This document shows positions 34,562-43,534 of a DNA stretch of 64,000 bases, in pieces; positions within the stretch are counted from its first letter, which is position 1, and each line of letters starts with the position of its first letter. The position numbers and the translations under genes are program-made. The DNA comes from JAJFUV01 sp964561215 (GTDB lineage Bacteria; Acidobacteriota; Terriglobia; Bryobacterales; Bryobacteraceae). The stretch is taken from contig CAZLOS010000011.1 in assembly GCA_964561215.1 (NCBI GenBank), positions 1 through 64,000 of the forward strand, given 5' to 3'. The notes under the pieces are model-generated. The model did not search any database and was not told where the DNA came from. It saw only the letters and a list, made by a program, of their open reading frames with translations.

Positions 34562-35859
34562 TGACAGACCTCGCGGCGCTCCCGTGTGCGGCGATAGCCG
34601 GTGATCGCACGAGCAAACAGGACAAGGGACATTGCCCCTGCGATCCACAGACCGACAGCGCCGCGCCAGATAGAAAAAGCTGTCAACGCTGCTGTGGCAG
34701 CTCCGGTCACCCACAATTGGACACGATAATCCTCAACAGCCACACTTGCCACGGGCACCGAAAAACGTACGACAGTGCCTTGAACCGGCGTACTGGCAAT
34801 CTCGAAATCACCGTCGAACTCCGCCGCACGTTCCCGCATGTTGCGTATTCCCATGCCACTCGCCGGATGATTCATATCGAATCCCTTGCCATCGTCGCGC
34901 ACCGTGAGTTCGAGCTTCGATCCAACGGTATCGAGCGAGACCATCACGTTGGCTGCTCGCGCGTGGCGGCCGGCGTTGGCAAGTGCCTCCTGCGCTGCTC
35001 GAAAGACAGCCTCCGATGCTCCGGGTGCGAGCGCATCATTCGGGGGGAGGGTGCCCATCTGAAATTCCACACGAGCACCACTGCGGAATCCATGTGCCTC
35101 GCATTGCTTACGCAACGCAGCCACCATCCCCCTGACTTCCAGTGGCGCCGCACGCAGTTGGTCAAGCATGGCTTCCAGTTCCGCCATGGCCTCTTTCGCC
35201 GCCTCGCGCACTTGCCCGATCGCGTTCCGGGCGCCATCGGGATCATTATTGTAGCGTGCCTCCACTGTGGCCGCAGCGGTCTGCACCACGAAGATCTGCT
35301 GCTTGATGGCGTCGTGCAGATCCCGGGCCAATCGGTGACGCTCCTCCTGGCCCGCCGCTTCGCGAATCTGCCGCTCGTAAGCGGAACGCAGCTGCCGGGG
35401 CGTTTGCGAGGATTCCTTGCCGAACAGCGTCGTCAAAACCCCGATCGATCCGTGTTCATCGATACGCGCTTGCCACCAAGCGAAGGACAGAATCAGGAAG
35501 GCCAACATCGGTACAGCTGTCACCCACTCCGGAATCCACTCCAGCAGGATCACATGACGCTCCACATCCACCACCGCACACAAGATGAAATGTGCAGCGG
35601 CGGCCCAAGCCAAGGCGTGGTAGCGCGCCACGGAATCATCGACGCGGACCATAGCGGCGGCGAAGCATGCCGCAGCCGCGAACAGTGCTCCCAGAATGCG
35701 GATCAAGGCCGCTCTTCCATAGGGCAGGCCGGGCAGATGAGTTCCGAACCACATGGGCCCCCACGCGATCAGGAGCAAGCCCGCTAGCCCCGCCACAATG
35801 GCGTAACAGAGGAAGACCATCCTCGTATCAAGAGCGTCCAGTCTCTCTCCGGTTCGCAT
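34558..35859 (-). CDS. Membrane sensor histidine kinase, NarL-system type
   Basis: 433 residues. About four transmembrane helices in the first 130 residues (near 15-35, 50-72, 82-98, 112-130) with short loops, so it senses a membrane or small-molecule cue. HisKA_3 carries H182 in RLARDLHDAIKQQIF; the HATPase has ANAGRHARAANV, DDGKGFD and GMGIRNMRERA. Its regulator follows with a 4-base overlap. The start codon is preceded by TACACT six bases upstream and no Shine-Dalgarno sequence. Confidence 0.92.
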   Translation of the reverse strand: MRTGERLDALDTRMVFLCYAIVAGLAGLLLIAWGPMWFGTHLPGLPYGRAALIRILGALFAAAACFAAAMVRVDDSVARYHALAWAAAAHFILCAVVDVERHVILLEWIPEWVTAVPMLAFLILSFAWWQARIDEHGSIGVLTTLFGKESSQTPRQLRSAYERQIREAAGQEERHRLARDLHDAIKQQIFVVQTAAATVEARYNNDPDGARNAIGQVREAAKEAMAELEAMLDQLRAAPLEVRGMVAALRKQCEAHGFRSGARVEFQMGTLPPNDALAPGASEAVFRAAQEALANAGRHARAANVMVSLDTVGSKLELTVRDDGKGFDMNHPASGMGIRNMRERAAEFDGDFEIASTPVQGTVVRFSVPVASVAVEDYRVQLWVTGAATAALTAFSIWRGAVGLWIAGAMSLVLFARAITGYRRTRERREVCQ

Positions 35860-35865
35860 GTTTCA

Positions 35866-35871
35866 AGTGTA
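35866..35871 (-). promoter_or_regulatory. -10-like TACACT of the kinase-regulator operon
   Basis: On the minus strand TACACT ends six bases before the ATG at 35859. Another case of the leaderless pattern. Confidence 0.4.
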
Positions 35872-35937
35872 TGGCGCGCCGGTCCGCCGCACATCACCAT
35901 CAAGCCGGAGACGGCGATCCCTCGATTGGGGGACCGC

Positions 35938-36771
35938 TCACCGCCGCCGCGCGGCGCGAATTCGCGTCAGTTCCTTGCGCAGCAGTCGATTCGCTGGATA
36001 CTCCTCGACCAGGCCGGTGAGCAGCTTCTCGGCCTCCCACGGCCGCTTTTCGCGCAGGTGGATGACCGCCAGCAGCACGCGCGCGAACGGTCCGTAGTAA
36101 CGCCCGTGCGCGGCCACCAGCTCGAGGTCGCGGACCGCTTTCTGCTTGCTGCCCTCAATCTGATCGATGCGAATGAACCAGCGAATGAAGAACGGCAGGC
36201 TGCCCAACACGTACTCCACCGAGCCGACTGCCAGGTGTGCATCGTAAAAGGGCGGATTGAGCGCCAGCAGCCTGATGGACCACGCCTGCGTCTGTTTAGC
36301 GAGCGAAAAGCTCGCCAGGCGGCGTTTCTCGATCAGCGCGGCATAGTCGGTCACCAGTCCCGCCGCGATGCACTGCGCGAACAGCGCGTCGCGGTCTCCC
36401 GGATCGGCCGCCAGGCGCGCGTCCGCAAGTTCGCGGGCCTTTGCGATGAACCGGAACAGCTCGGCGCGAACGGCCGGGTCCGGCGTGATCTTCCTGCGGT
36501 CGATGATCCGCTCGTCGTCGGAGAAGAAATCCGATTGCAGGATGTGCAATCGATCCAGCTCACCGAAAAAGTAAGTGGCGCCCTTGACGGCACGATACAG
36601 AGGCGCCTGCGGCTCCCGCTCGATGGCCCGATCGAGGGTGGCGTGCGCTCCGGCAAAGTCGGTGTTGTACAAGCGCACGAATGCCTGTCCCGTGGGAGTC
36701 GAGACATCAACCTTGGCCGTCTGCGCCAAGCAGGCTATGGCGAGACAGAGAGATAGAAAAACACACTGCAA
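35938..36771 (-). CDS. Exported TPR-like protein of unknown function
   Basis: 277 residues, mainly helical, with a signal peptide (VFLSLCLAIACLAQ). Helix pairs resembling TPR are seen at the start (FVRLYNTDFAGAHATLDRAI) and at the end (AVIHLREKRPWEAEKLLTGLV); the middle is less regular. It probably binds other proteins in the envelope. The start is TTG at 36771, with TATACT five bases upstream; an ATG downstream would cut into the signal peptide. It lies between the kinase operon and the amidohydrolase. Confidence 0.68.
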   Translation of the reverse strand: MQCVFLSLCLAIACLAQTAKVDVSTPTGQAFVRLYNTDFAGAHATLDRAIEREPQAPLYRAVKGATYFFGELDRLHILQSDFFSDDERIIDRRKITPDPAVRAELFRFIAKARELADARLAADPGDRDALFAQCIAAGLVTDYAALIEKRRLASFSLAKQTQAWSIRLLALNPPFYDAHLAVGSVEYVLGSLPFFIRWFIRIDQIEGSKQKAVRDLELVAAHGRYYGPFARVLLAVIHLREKRPWEAEKLLTGLVEEYPANRLLRKELTRIRAARRR

Positions 36772-36801
36772 ACCGCAGTATAGCAGCGTGCGACCGCCGG
36801 C

Positions 36802-38037
36802 CTACTTCGGCGGGCCGTACTTGCCCAGCTTCTGCCAGTCCTGGCTGGCCAGGCCGTTGAGGTCCCAGGCCGTCTTGCCATCGCGCAGGGTCAGCTCCGC
36901 CACCAGCTTTGAAGTGCCATTCATGCGCGCGCCGTAGACGTCGACGAAGCCGAAATCGCCATGTGCCAGCCTCAGCACGGCCACGTCCGCCGGAGCGCCT
37001 ACCGACAAGTGCCCCACAACCTCGCGGTGGATCTGCTTCGCCGGCTGCCAGGTGGAGCGCAGGATCACCTCATCGAGCGGCATTCCCATGTTCAGCATCT
37101 TCGACATCACGTTGAGCATGTCTTTCATGCCGGCGTTCATGCTGCCGGTGTGCAGGTCGGTTGAGATGGAATCCGGCCTGAAGCCCTGCTTCATTGCCGG
37201 CACCGCATAGCGAAAAATGAAGCTGCCGGCGCCGTGGCCCAGGTCGAACAGCACTCCGCGTTTACGCGCTTCCCATAGATACGGGGCCACACGCCCGTCC
37301 GAGTCGAACATGGGCACGCGTTCCAGGTAGAGGTGCGTATACATGTCGCCGGGGCGCAGTTTCCTGGTGATAAGCTCCGCGAAGGGGCGCTGGGGGACGA
37401 ACTCCCCGAAGTCCACCATCACGGGCAGCCCGGCCAGCTCGGCGGCCTGGATGGCGCGGTCGACGGCAACCCATTCCGGCCCCGCGTAATGCGCGGTTTT
37501 GATACCGACCACGAAATCCTTGTATTGGCGCGCGCATTCGGCGGCCGCGGCCGGATCCATCTCCGCCGGATCCTGTTCCGGCTTCCCGCTCATGCCTCGC
37601 CCAACGATATTGACGAAAGCGTAAACCCGCGTGCGCGAACGCTTGGCCACCTTCTCGTAAAATTCCGGCATGCCGCGCCATCCGGAACTGCCCGCGTCGG
37701 CCACCGCAGTGACGCCGCTGCGCAGCGTGAAATCGTCCGGGTAGACGCCCAACTCGCCGGTGTGCTCGCCCACGGCGCACGAGCCCGCGAAGGCGTGCAC
37801 GTGGATGTCGACCAGCCCCGGCGTAACGTACAGCGAGCGGACGTCGACGACACGCTTGGCCTTCGCCGCCGGGATGCCGGCTTCGACGGCCGCGATCCGG
37901 CCTTTCGCGATCGCCACGTCGCGCACGGCGCTCACTTTGTTTTTCGGATCTATGACGTGCCCGCCCTTGAGCACGAGGTCATACGGCGTCTGCGCCAGGG
38001 CGCACCACGCCCCAGCGAGCAACAGAATCCATCGCAT
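36802..38037 (-). CDS. Exported amidohydrolase/deacetylase-family metallohydrolase
   Basis: 411 residues. After a signal peptide (ILLLAGAWCALAQ) come YDLVLKGGHVIDPKNKVSAV and VTPGLVDIHVHAF, the HxH metal motif of the dihydroorotase-like amidohydrolases. A probable carbamylated lysine is in FVVGIKTAHY, with later histidines in MYTHLYLER and an aspartate in SISTDLHTGS. It resembles the EF_0837/AHA_3915 deacetylase-type family. Substrate unknown; export is typical of acidobacterial members. The gene follows the EtfB-like gene with a 24-base gap, but its own TAACAT lies just before the ATG. Confidence 0.82.
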   Translation of the reverse strand: MRWILLLAGAWCALAQTPYDLVLKGGHVIDPKNKVSAVRDVAIAKGRIAAVEAGIPAAKAKRVVDVRSLYVTPGLVDIHVHAFAGSCAVGEHTGELGVYPDDFTLRSGVTAVADAGSSGWRGMPEFYEKVAKRSRTRVYAFVNIVGRGMSGKPEQDPAEMDPAAAAECARQYKDFVVGIKTAHYAGPEWVAVDRAIQAAELAGLPVMVDFGEFVPQRPFAELITRKLRPGDMYTHLYLERVPMFDSDGRVAPYLWEARKRGVLFDLGHGAGSFIFRYAVPAMKQGFRPDSISTDLHTGSMNAGMKDMLNVMSKMLNMGMPLDEVILRSTWQPAKQIHREVVGHLSVGAPADVAVLRLAHGDFGFVDVYGARMNGTSKLVAELTLRDGKTAWDLNGLASQDWQKLGKYGPPK

Positions 38038-38044
38038 GAAAGCT

Positions 38045-38050
38045 ATGTTA
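38045..38050 (-). promoter_or_regulatory. -10-like TAACAT of the amidohydrolase gene
   Basis: On the minus strand TAACAT ends seven bases before the ATG at 38037, again with no Shine-Dalgarno sequence. Confidence 0.4.
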
Positions 38051-38061
38051 GTCGACGGCGG

Positions 38062-38874
38062 TCAGTCTTTGCGGATCCAGTCGACGATCTCTTTGGCGAT
38101 CTCGTCCACCGGCATGTCTTTCACTACACGAGTTTCGCGCTGCTGTTTGGGCAGCGTGACGCTTTCGAACTTCGCGCCGGCGGCGGCGGCCGGAGCGGGT
38201 TTGGCACGTTGCAGCGCGGGCATCACCGTGCGCATGTTGGCCATGCCGACTTGCGGGTTGTTGCGCGGCTCGGGCAGATTGCCGGTGGCCCAGCCGAACA
38301 CTGCGGGCGGGCCGGCGCACACCGATACCTGGTGTTTGCCGCCTTCCACGCGCTCCAGGATGCGCAGCGTACCGTCGGGATTCACCGTCAGCTCATCGAC
38401 GCCCTGGAACTGGTCCACGATGCCGAGCAGTTCGCCGACCACCTGCATGGTCGTGCTGGCGCCGCGCGAGGCCGATTCCCAACCGCCGAATACCAGCAGC
38501 CGGGACATGTCCAGGCCGGCGATGGACTTGATTGCGCCCGCTAGCGCCTGCGCCACGGCCGTGCTCTCCGCGAAACCGCTGGCCGAACCATCGATGGCTA
38601 CCAGTTCGAACGGCACCTTCTGCGCGACGGTGGTCATCACCTGCTGCAGCTTCGCCTTGGGGGCTTGGGTGACCAGCCACACCTTGCTACCGGCCACGTG
38701 CTTAGCCAGGTTCGCGGCCTCATAAAGTGCGTGTCCGGCCCACGGGTCGAGCACGGCGGGCAGCATCATTTCGTTCTTGAGCCCCGGTCCGGTGGGAGTC
38801 GAAACAGGCTCCAGGGTTTGCAGAGGATCGGGCACGATGCTGCCGCAGACGACTATCTGATATCCGCCAGTCAT
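38062..38874 (-). CDS. Electron transfer flavoprotein beta-subunit-like protein (orphan)
   Basis: 270 residues with the adenine-nucleotide alpha hydrolase-like fold of EtfB/FixA: IVVCGSIVPDPLQTLEP at the N-terminus, LDPWAGHALYEAANLA, and a middle motif LLVFGGWESASRGASTTMQVVGELLG where normal EtfB has a GxxxxDxxxxQTGPxxAxxLG motif. The C-terminal tail (about 205-270) differs from standard EtfB. No EtfA partner or acyl-CoA dehydrogenase is in the window. TACAAT lies 21 bases upstream of the ATG. Confidence 0.75.
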   Translation of the reverse strand: MTGGYQIVVCGSIVPDPLQTLEPVSTPTGPGLKNEMMLPAVLDPWAGHALYEAANLAKHVAGSKVWLVTQAPKAKLQQVMTTVAQKVPFELVAIDGSASGFAESTAVAQALAGAIKSIAGLDMSRLLVFGGWESASRGASTTMQVVGELLGIVDQFQGVDELTVNPDGTLRILERVEGGKHQVSVCAGPPAVFGWATGNLPEPRNNPQVGMANMRTVMPALQRAKPAPAAAAGAKFESVTLPKQQRETRVVKDMPVDEIAKEIVDWIRKD

Positions 38875-38934
38875 ATGAATTGAAGACTTTCTTCGATTGT
38901 AACAGGGCGCGGCAGTGGCGCCCGCGCCGGCCTC

Positions 38935-39453
38935 TTACGGCTGCGGCGCCATGCCCATGGCGGCCCACTCTTCCTTCGACGGGCCGTAGACGCCGGGCAC
39001 GCGCAGGCCGGCCTGGCGCATCAGCACCGTCATCTGTCCGCGATGGTGGCACTGGTGACCGATCAGCGCTCCGAGCACGCCGGCCTTGGTCCACATTTCG
39101 CCGTACATCGGAATGGTGTCGGTGAGCTGCGCGTCGGTCCAGGAGGCCCGCACGGCATCGGCCACGGCCTTCGCGCCTTTTTCGTAAGTGCCGGCGATGG
39201 CGGCCGCGGTGGACGGAACCGGTTGGTTTTCGGCGGTCGTATGCACGGCGAGACCCGCGGCGCTCATCATCTCGCTGAGCGTCGTAGTGATGTGCCAGGC
39301 CAGAAAGCCGAGGGAGCGCCCTTCGGGGCTCACTTTCTGAGCGAGCGAAGCATCGGTCAACTCGCGAAAGACTTTCAGCGTGGCGTTGCTTTCGTAATCC
39401 CAGGCATTGAAGAAATCATTCACGTTGCGGAACATGCCTTCAAGATAGCCCAT
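38935..39453 (-). CDS. DinB-family protein
   Basis: 172 residues, four-helix bundle with three metal-binding histidines: H in FLAWHITTTL and the pair in GHQCHHRGQMTVLMRQAGL, the C-terminal signature of the family. Members include thiol-S-transferases (bacillithiol, mycothiol type) and proteins of unknown role; none can be chosen here. The start at 39453 is followed by MGYLEGMF; a second ATG seven codons in (MFRNVNDFF) is equally possible. Confidence 0.83.
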   Translation of the reverse strand: MGYLEGMFRNVNDFFNAWDYESNATLKVFRELTDASLAQKVSPEGRSLGFLAWHITTTLSEMMSAAGLAVHTTAENQPVPSTAAAIAGTYEKGAKAVADAVRASWTDAQLTDTIPMYGEMWTKAGVLGALIGHQCHHRGQMTVLMRQAGLRVPGVYGPSKEEWAAMGMAPQP

Positions 39454-39503
39454 CGGGCCGCCACACGGCCACGCCGCCGGATTGTGATAAACAGTATTGA
39501 GGG

Positions 39504-41075
39504 ATGAGGACCCGCACTATGCCCAATACCGTCAGCCGCCGCCGGTTCGCCGCCGGAGCCGCGGCCAGTTTCTTCGCGTTGACCGCGCGCAAGTCCTATG
39601 GATTTCAAGCCGAGACGCGCCGCATCGCGGTCCATGCGGACGTTGAAATCGGGATCATACGGCCGGAACTGCACGGGCACTTTGCGGAGCATCTGGGCAG
39701 TTGCATCTATGGCGGCCTGTGGTTGGGCAAGGGCTCGCCGCTCGCCGACGCCAACGGCTTCCGCAAACAGGCCGTCCAGTACTTCAAGGAACTCGGTGTG
39801 CCGGTTCTGCGCTGGCCCGGCGGGTGCTTTGCCGACGATTACCATTGGCGGGACGGCATCGGTCCTGTGGCGCGGCGTCCCAAGCGCGTCAACATCTGGT
39901 GGGGCAGCTACACCGAAGACAACAGCTTCGGCACGCACGAGTTCATCGCCATGTGCCGGGCCATCGGCGCCGAACCCTACTTCGCGGGCAACGTCGGCAG
40001 CGGCTCGCCCAGGGAGCTTCGCGACTGGGTGGAGTACTGCAACTACCCGGCGGGCAGCACGCTCGCCGACGAGCGCGCCTCCAATGGAAGCGCGGAGCCG
40101 TTCCGTGTTCGTTATTGGGGCGTCGGCAACGAAAACTGGGGTTGTGGCGGCACCATGACCGCCGAGGAATACTGCACGCTCTACCGGCAGTTTGCCACAT
40201 TCGTGCGGCCGTTTGGGGGCACGCAGCCGTACCTGATCGCCTGCGGTCCGAACAGCAACGATCTCGACTGGTCCCGCCGCTTCATGCAGTCCATGGAAGC
40301 GGCCAAATTGCGGCGGCGGCCCGACGGCGTCTCCATGCACTTCTACTCGGGAGGAAAGGACACGCCGCTCGCCTACACGGTGGAGAACATGCGCGAGCAA
40401 CTTTCCAGTTTCGCCCGCATGGAGCAGGCGGTCCTGCAGCAGCGCGCCCTGCTGGATACCTACGATCCCGACCGCAAGATGGGCCTGCTCATCGACGAAT
40501 GGGGCGTGTGGGACCGCATGATTCCCGAGGAGGAAAAAAGGCTGGGCCGGCTGTTCCAACAAAACACCATCCGCAGCGCGGTGGCTGCCACCATGGGCCT
40601 CAACGTCTTCCACCGCCAGGCCGACAAGCTGGCGATGTGCAACATCGCCCAGACGGTGAACGTGCTGCACGCCATGCTGCTCACCGACCGCGACAAGTGC
40701 ATCCGTACGCCCAGCTACTACGCCTTCCAGTTGGCCGCGCCGCACCGCGGCAAGGCAGCCGTGCGCCTGGAGAGCCAGAACGCCGCGCCGCTGGCGGTGT
40801 CGGCCGCCGCTTCGAGGCAGAACAACGAACTCGTGCTCACGCTGGCCAATCCCAAGCACGATACCGGCGTGAAGCTGGAGTGTCCGCTGCGCGGCGCCCG
40901 GGCCGTGGGCGCCGCGGCGCGGCTGCTCCATCATGAAGACTTCAACGCCGCCAACACCTTCGACGCGGCGGATCGCATCATGCCGCGCGAACACCCGGTG
41001 AACGTGAGCGGCAGCTCGATCGCCATTGAGCTGCCGCCGATGTCCGTGGCTACCGTGATCGCCCGTCTCGCGTAG
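39504..41075 (+). CDS. Tat-exported GH51 alpha-L-arabinofuranosidase
   Basis: 523 residues. Leader with twin arginines (TVSRRRFAAGAAASFFA), so exported folded. GH51 features: HGHFAEHLGSCIYGG near residue 55, RWPGGCFADDYHWRDG, the acid/base glutamate at about E210 in VGNENWGCGG and the nucleophile at about E332 in LLIDEWGVW. Releases terminal arabinofuranose from arabinans or arabinoxylans. An internal ATG (39519) may be the true start, since the Tat leader begins just after it. Convergent with the M20 gene 5 bases downstream. Confidence 0.93.
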   Translation: MRTRTMPNTVSRRRFAAGAAASFFALTARKSYGFQAETRRIAVHADVEIGIIRPELHGHFAEHLGSCIYGGLWLGKGSPLADANGFRKQAVQYFKELGVPVLRWPGGCFADDYHWRDGIGPVARRPKRVNIWWGSYTEDNSFGTHEFIAMCRAIGAEPYFAGNVGSGSPRELRDWVEYCNYPAGSTLADERASNGSAEPFRVRYWGVGNENWGCGGTMTAEEYCTLYRQFATFVRPFGGTQPYLIACGPNSNDLDWSRRFMQSMEAAKLRRRPDGVSMHFYSGGKDTPLAYTVENMREQLSSFARMEQAVLQQRALLDTYDPDRKMGLLIDEWGVWDRMIPEEEKRLGRLFQQNTIRSAVAATMGLNVFHRQADKLAMCNIAQTVNVLHAMLLTDRDKCIRTPSYYAFQLAAPHRGKAAVRLESQNAAPLAVSAAASRQNNELVLTLANPKHDTGVKLECPLRGARAVGAAARLLHHEDFNAANTFDAADRIMPREHPVNVSGSSIAIELPPMSVATVIARLA

Positions 41076-41079
41076 CTCT

Positions 41080-42219
41080 CTACAGTGCCGCCACCAGTTT
41101 CGCGGTGAGGGCCACGCGATCCGCGATGCGGTCCACCAGGATGCTTTCCTTGGGTGCGTGGAGGGCTTCGCCCACGCCGCCCAGGCCGTCGAGTGTCGGG
41201 ATGCCGGCGGCAGCGGTAAAGTTGCCGTCGGAGCCGCCGCCCGTCGAGGTTTCCTTGAGTTCGACGCCAAGCTCGCGGGCGAGCTTCTGCGCCAGGCGAA
41301 CCAACCTTGCCACACCGGGCGTGCGTTCGAGCGGCGGGCGGGTAACGCCGCCTTCCACGGCGATCGTGCAGCGCTTGTCGAAGGGCTTCAGTGCTCGGAA
41401 CAGCCTCTCGACGCGGGCCCCGTCGCCGGCGCGCCACACGCGCACGTCACACTCCGCCGACGCGGATTCGGCCACCACGTTGGAACGCGTACCGCCCTGG
41501 ATGACGCCCGGGTTGACCGTGACGCCTTTGTCGAGATCCGTGAATGCGGCGATGCGTTCGATCTGGCGCGCCAGTTCCACCACCGCGCTGGCGCCCGCGG
41601 CGAAATCCACGCCCGAGTGGGCGGCCCTGCCGTGGACGGCGACGTGAAATTCGCCCGCCCCCTTGCGCGCGGTTTTTAGCCGGCCGTCCAGGCCGAGTGC
41701 GGGCTCCATCACCAGCACGGCCAGGCTGCGTAGCGCTTCGGCTTCCGTGTGCGGCCGGGATGAAGGACTACCCACCTCCTCATCGCTGTTGAGCTGCAAC
41801 ACCACATTGTGAGCGACGGGGATGTCCAGGTCGCGCAGCGCGCGCATCGCGAAAAGGAAGAACGCGATGCCGCATTTCATGTCGAATACGCCCGGTCCCC
41901 ACAGCCGGCCATCGGCTTCCTTGAAGGGCATGGTCGCCAGCGTACCCACTGGCCACACGGTGTCGGCGTGGCCCAGCGCCATGATCTGCCCTTGTTTGCG
42001 GCGGCCCGGCAATTTGAACTTCAAGCGCAGAATGGGGCCGAACTTCCCGCACCGGATCGTGCGTGGTACGGCGCAATCGGAGGCGCGGGAGGCGACCAGA
42101 TCCACGAAGCGTTTCACCGCCGCCGGATCGTCAGTGGGCGACTCGCAAGCGACGAATTCGCCGATCAGCGCCTTGACGTCGCTCAAATGCTCGCGGGCAT
42201 AAGAAAGGTATGGGTCCAT
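41080..42219 (-). CDS. M20-family metallopeptidase (glutamate carboxypeptidase-like)
   Basis: 379 residues from ATG 42219. Metal and catalytic residues: H and D in MALGHADTVWPVG, D in WGPGVFDMKCG, the EE pair in LNSDEEVGSPSSR, and the late H region. A dimerisation (lid) domain lies at about 185-295. There is no signal peptide, so it is cytoplasmic. Relatives are CPG2-like carboxypeptidases that remove C-terminal glutamate; the substrate here is unknown. It is divergent from fabZ with only 24 bases between starts, both using one AT block. Confidence 0.85.
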   Translation of the reverse strand: MDPYLSYAREHLSDVKALIGEFVACESPTDDPAAVKRFVDLVASRASDCAVPRTIRCGKFGPILRLKFKLPGRRKQGQIMALGHADTVWPVGTLATMPFKEADGRLWGPGVFDMKCGIAFFLFAMRALRDLDIPVAHNVVLQLNSDEEVGSPSSRPHTEAEALRSLAVLVMEPALGLDGRLKTARKGAGEFHVAVHGRAAHSGVDFAAGASAVVELARQIERIAAFTDLDKGVTVNPGVIQGGTRSNVVAESASAECDVRVWRAGDGARVERLFRALKPFDKRCTIAVEGGVTRPPLERTPGVARLVRLAQKLARELGVELKETSTGGGSDGNFTAAAGIPTLDGLGGVGEALHAPKESILVDRIADRVALTAKLVAAL

Positions 42220-42226
42220 CGCTTGG

Positions 42227-42233
42227 TATAATA
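42227..42233. promoter_or_regulatory. Shared AT block: -10 elements of divergent M20 and fabZ genes
   Basis: TATAAT on the plus strand (42227-42232) is 11 bases before the fabZ ATG; the overlapping TATTAT on the minus strand (42228-42233) is 8 bases before the M20 ATG. Both transcripts would have almost no leader. Neither gene has a visible Shine-Dalgarno sequence. Confidence 0.45.
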
Positions 42234-42243
42234 ACGAAACCGA

Positions 42244-42711
42244 ATGAGTGTATTGGATATTCAAGCTATACGCGAGATTCTGCCTCACCGCTTCCCCATG
42301 CTGCTGGTGGACCGCATCCTCGAGATGGAGCCCGATCGCATCGTGGGAATCAAGAACGTCACGGTGAACGAGCCTTTCTTTGCAGGGCACTTTCCCGAGT
42401 TCCCGGTGATGCCCGGCGTGCTGATCATCGAGGCGATGGCGCAGGTGGCCGGCGTGCTGGTGCTCAAGGAAATCGAGGACCGCAACGAAAAGCTGGTGCT
42501 ACTGGCTTCCGTGGACAGTGCAAAGTTCCGCCGCCCCGTGCTGCCCGGCGACCAACTGCGCATCGAAATGAAGATGGTGAAGAAGAAGGCTTCGGTGGTG
42601 AAGATGCGCGGCGAGGCCACGGTGGACGGCGCCGTGGTGGCCGAAGCGGAAGTGATGTGCAAGCTCGCCGAGCGGCCCGACAAGCAGCCTGCCGAGACGC
42701 CCGGCGCCTGA
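42244..42711 (+). CDS. fabZ: 3-hydroxyacyl-ACP dehydratase FabZ
   Basis: Dehydrates 3-hydroxyacyl-ACP in type II fatty acid synthesis. 155 residues; ILPHRFPMLLVDRI at the N-terminus, catalytic H49 in FFAGHFPEFPVMPG and E63 in LIIEAMAQVAG. First gene of a lipid A block with lpxA 10 bases downstream, the common fabZ-lpxA pairing that balances membrane and lipid A synthesis. Confidence 0.96.
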   Translation: MSVLDIQAIREILPHRFPMLLVDRILEMEPDRIVGIKNVTVNEPFFAGHFPEFPVMPGVLIIEAMAQVAGVLVLKEIEDRNEKLVLLASVDSAKFRRPVLPGDQLRIEMKMVKKKASVVKMRGEATVDGAVVAEAEVMCKLAERPDKQPAETPGA

Positions 42712-42721
42712 GGCGGCCTCC

Positions 42722-43498
42722 ATGTCCATCCATCCGTCGTCCATCGTGGATCCGGCGGCGAAGATCGCGGAGACGGCCGATATCGGCCCCTGGTGTTACA
42801 TCGGCCCGGAGGTCGAAATCGGCGCGCGCACGCGCCTGATGGCCCACGTCTACGTCGAAGGTGTCACCACCATCGGCGAGGACAACGTTTTCTTCCCATA
42901 TACGACGGTCGGTGTGGCTTCGCAGGATTTGAAGTACAAAGGCGAGCGCTCGTATACCAGGATCGGCAACCGCAACCGGATACGCGAATTCATCACCATC
43001 CATCGAGGCACCGAAGGCGGGGGGCTGGTGACTTCGATCGGCGACGACAACCTGCTGATGGCTTACGTCCACGTGGCGCACGATGTGACCGTCGGCAGCC
43101 ACACGATCCTGGCGAACGCGGTGACCTTCGGCGGGCACGTGACCGTGGGCGACTGGGTGGTGATCGGCGCATCCACCGGAGTGCACCAGTTTTGCCGCAT
43201 CGGCCGCCATGCGATGATCGGCGGCTACAGCGTGGTCACGCAGGACGTAATGCCCTACTCGACCACGGTGAGCGAACGCGAGATCAAGGTCTTCGGCGCC
43301 AACAAGACGGGACTCGAGCGGCGGGGCTTCCCGGCCGAGACCATCGACGCGCTGCGCAAGGCCCTACGGCTTCTGACGCACGCCGGCCTGAACACCACGC
43401 AGGCGGTGGAGCGCATACGCGCCGAGGTCCCCGCGCTGCCTGAAATCGAAGAACTGCTCGAATTCATCGCCTCGAGCAAACGGGGCGTGGTGAAATAG
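42722..43498 (+). CDS. lpxA: UDP-N-acetylglucosamine acyltransferase LpxA
   Basis: First step of lipid A synthesis: transfers a 3-hydroxyacyl chain to the 3-position of UDP-GlcNAc. 258 residues with left-handed beta-helix hexapeptide repeats from residue 3 to about 185, then a helical C-terminal domain. The catalytic histidine should be H120 in AYVHVAHDVTVG; IHRGTEGGG and VHQFCRIGRHAMIGG are characteristic. Acyl length and whether the acceptor is GlcNAc or GlcNAc3N cannot be read with certainty (see findings). Confidence 0.96.
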   Translation: MSIHPSSIVDPAAKIAETADIGPWCYIGPEVEIGARTRLMAHVYVEGVTTIGEDNVFFPYTTVGVASQDLKYKGERSYTRIGNRNRIREFITIHRGTEGGGLVTSIGDDNLLMAYVHVAHDVTVGSHTILANAVTFGGHVTVGDWVVIGASTGVHQFCRIGRHAMIGGYSVVTQDVMPYSTTVSEREIKVFGANKTGLERRGFPAETIDALRKALRLLTHAGLNTTQAVERIRAEVPALPEIEELLEFIASSKRGVVK

Positions 43499-43534
43499 CG
43501 GCAACGGGTGGACGCGCTTGTCCGCCGCACAAGT

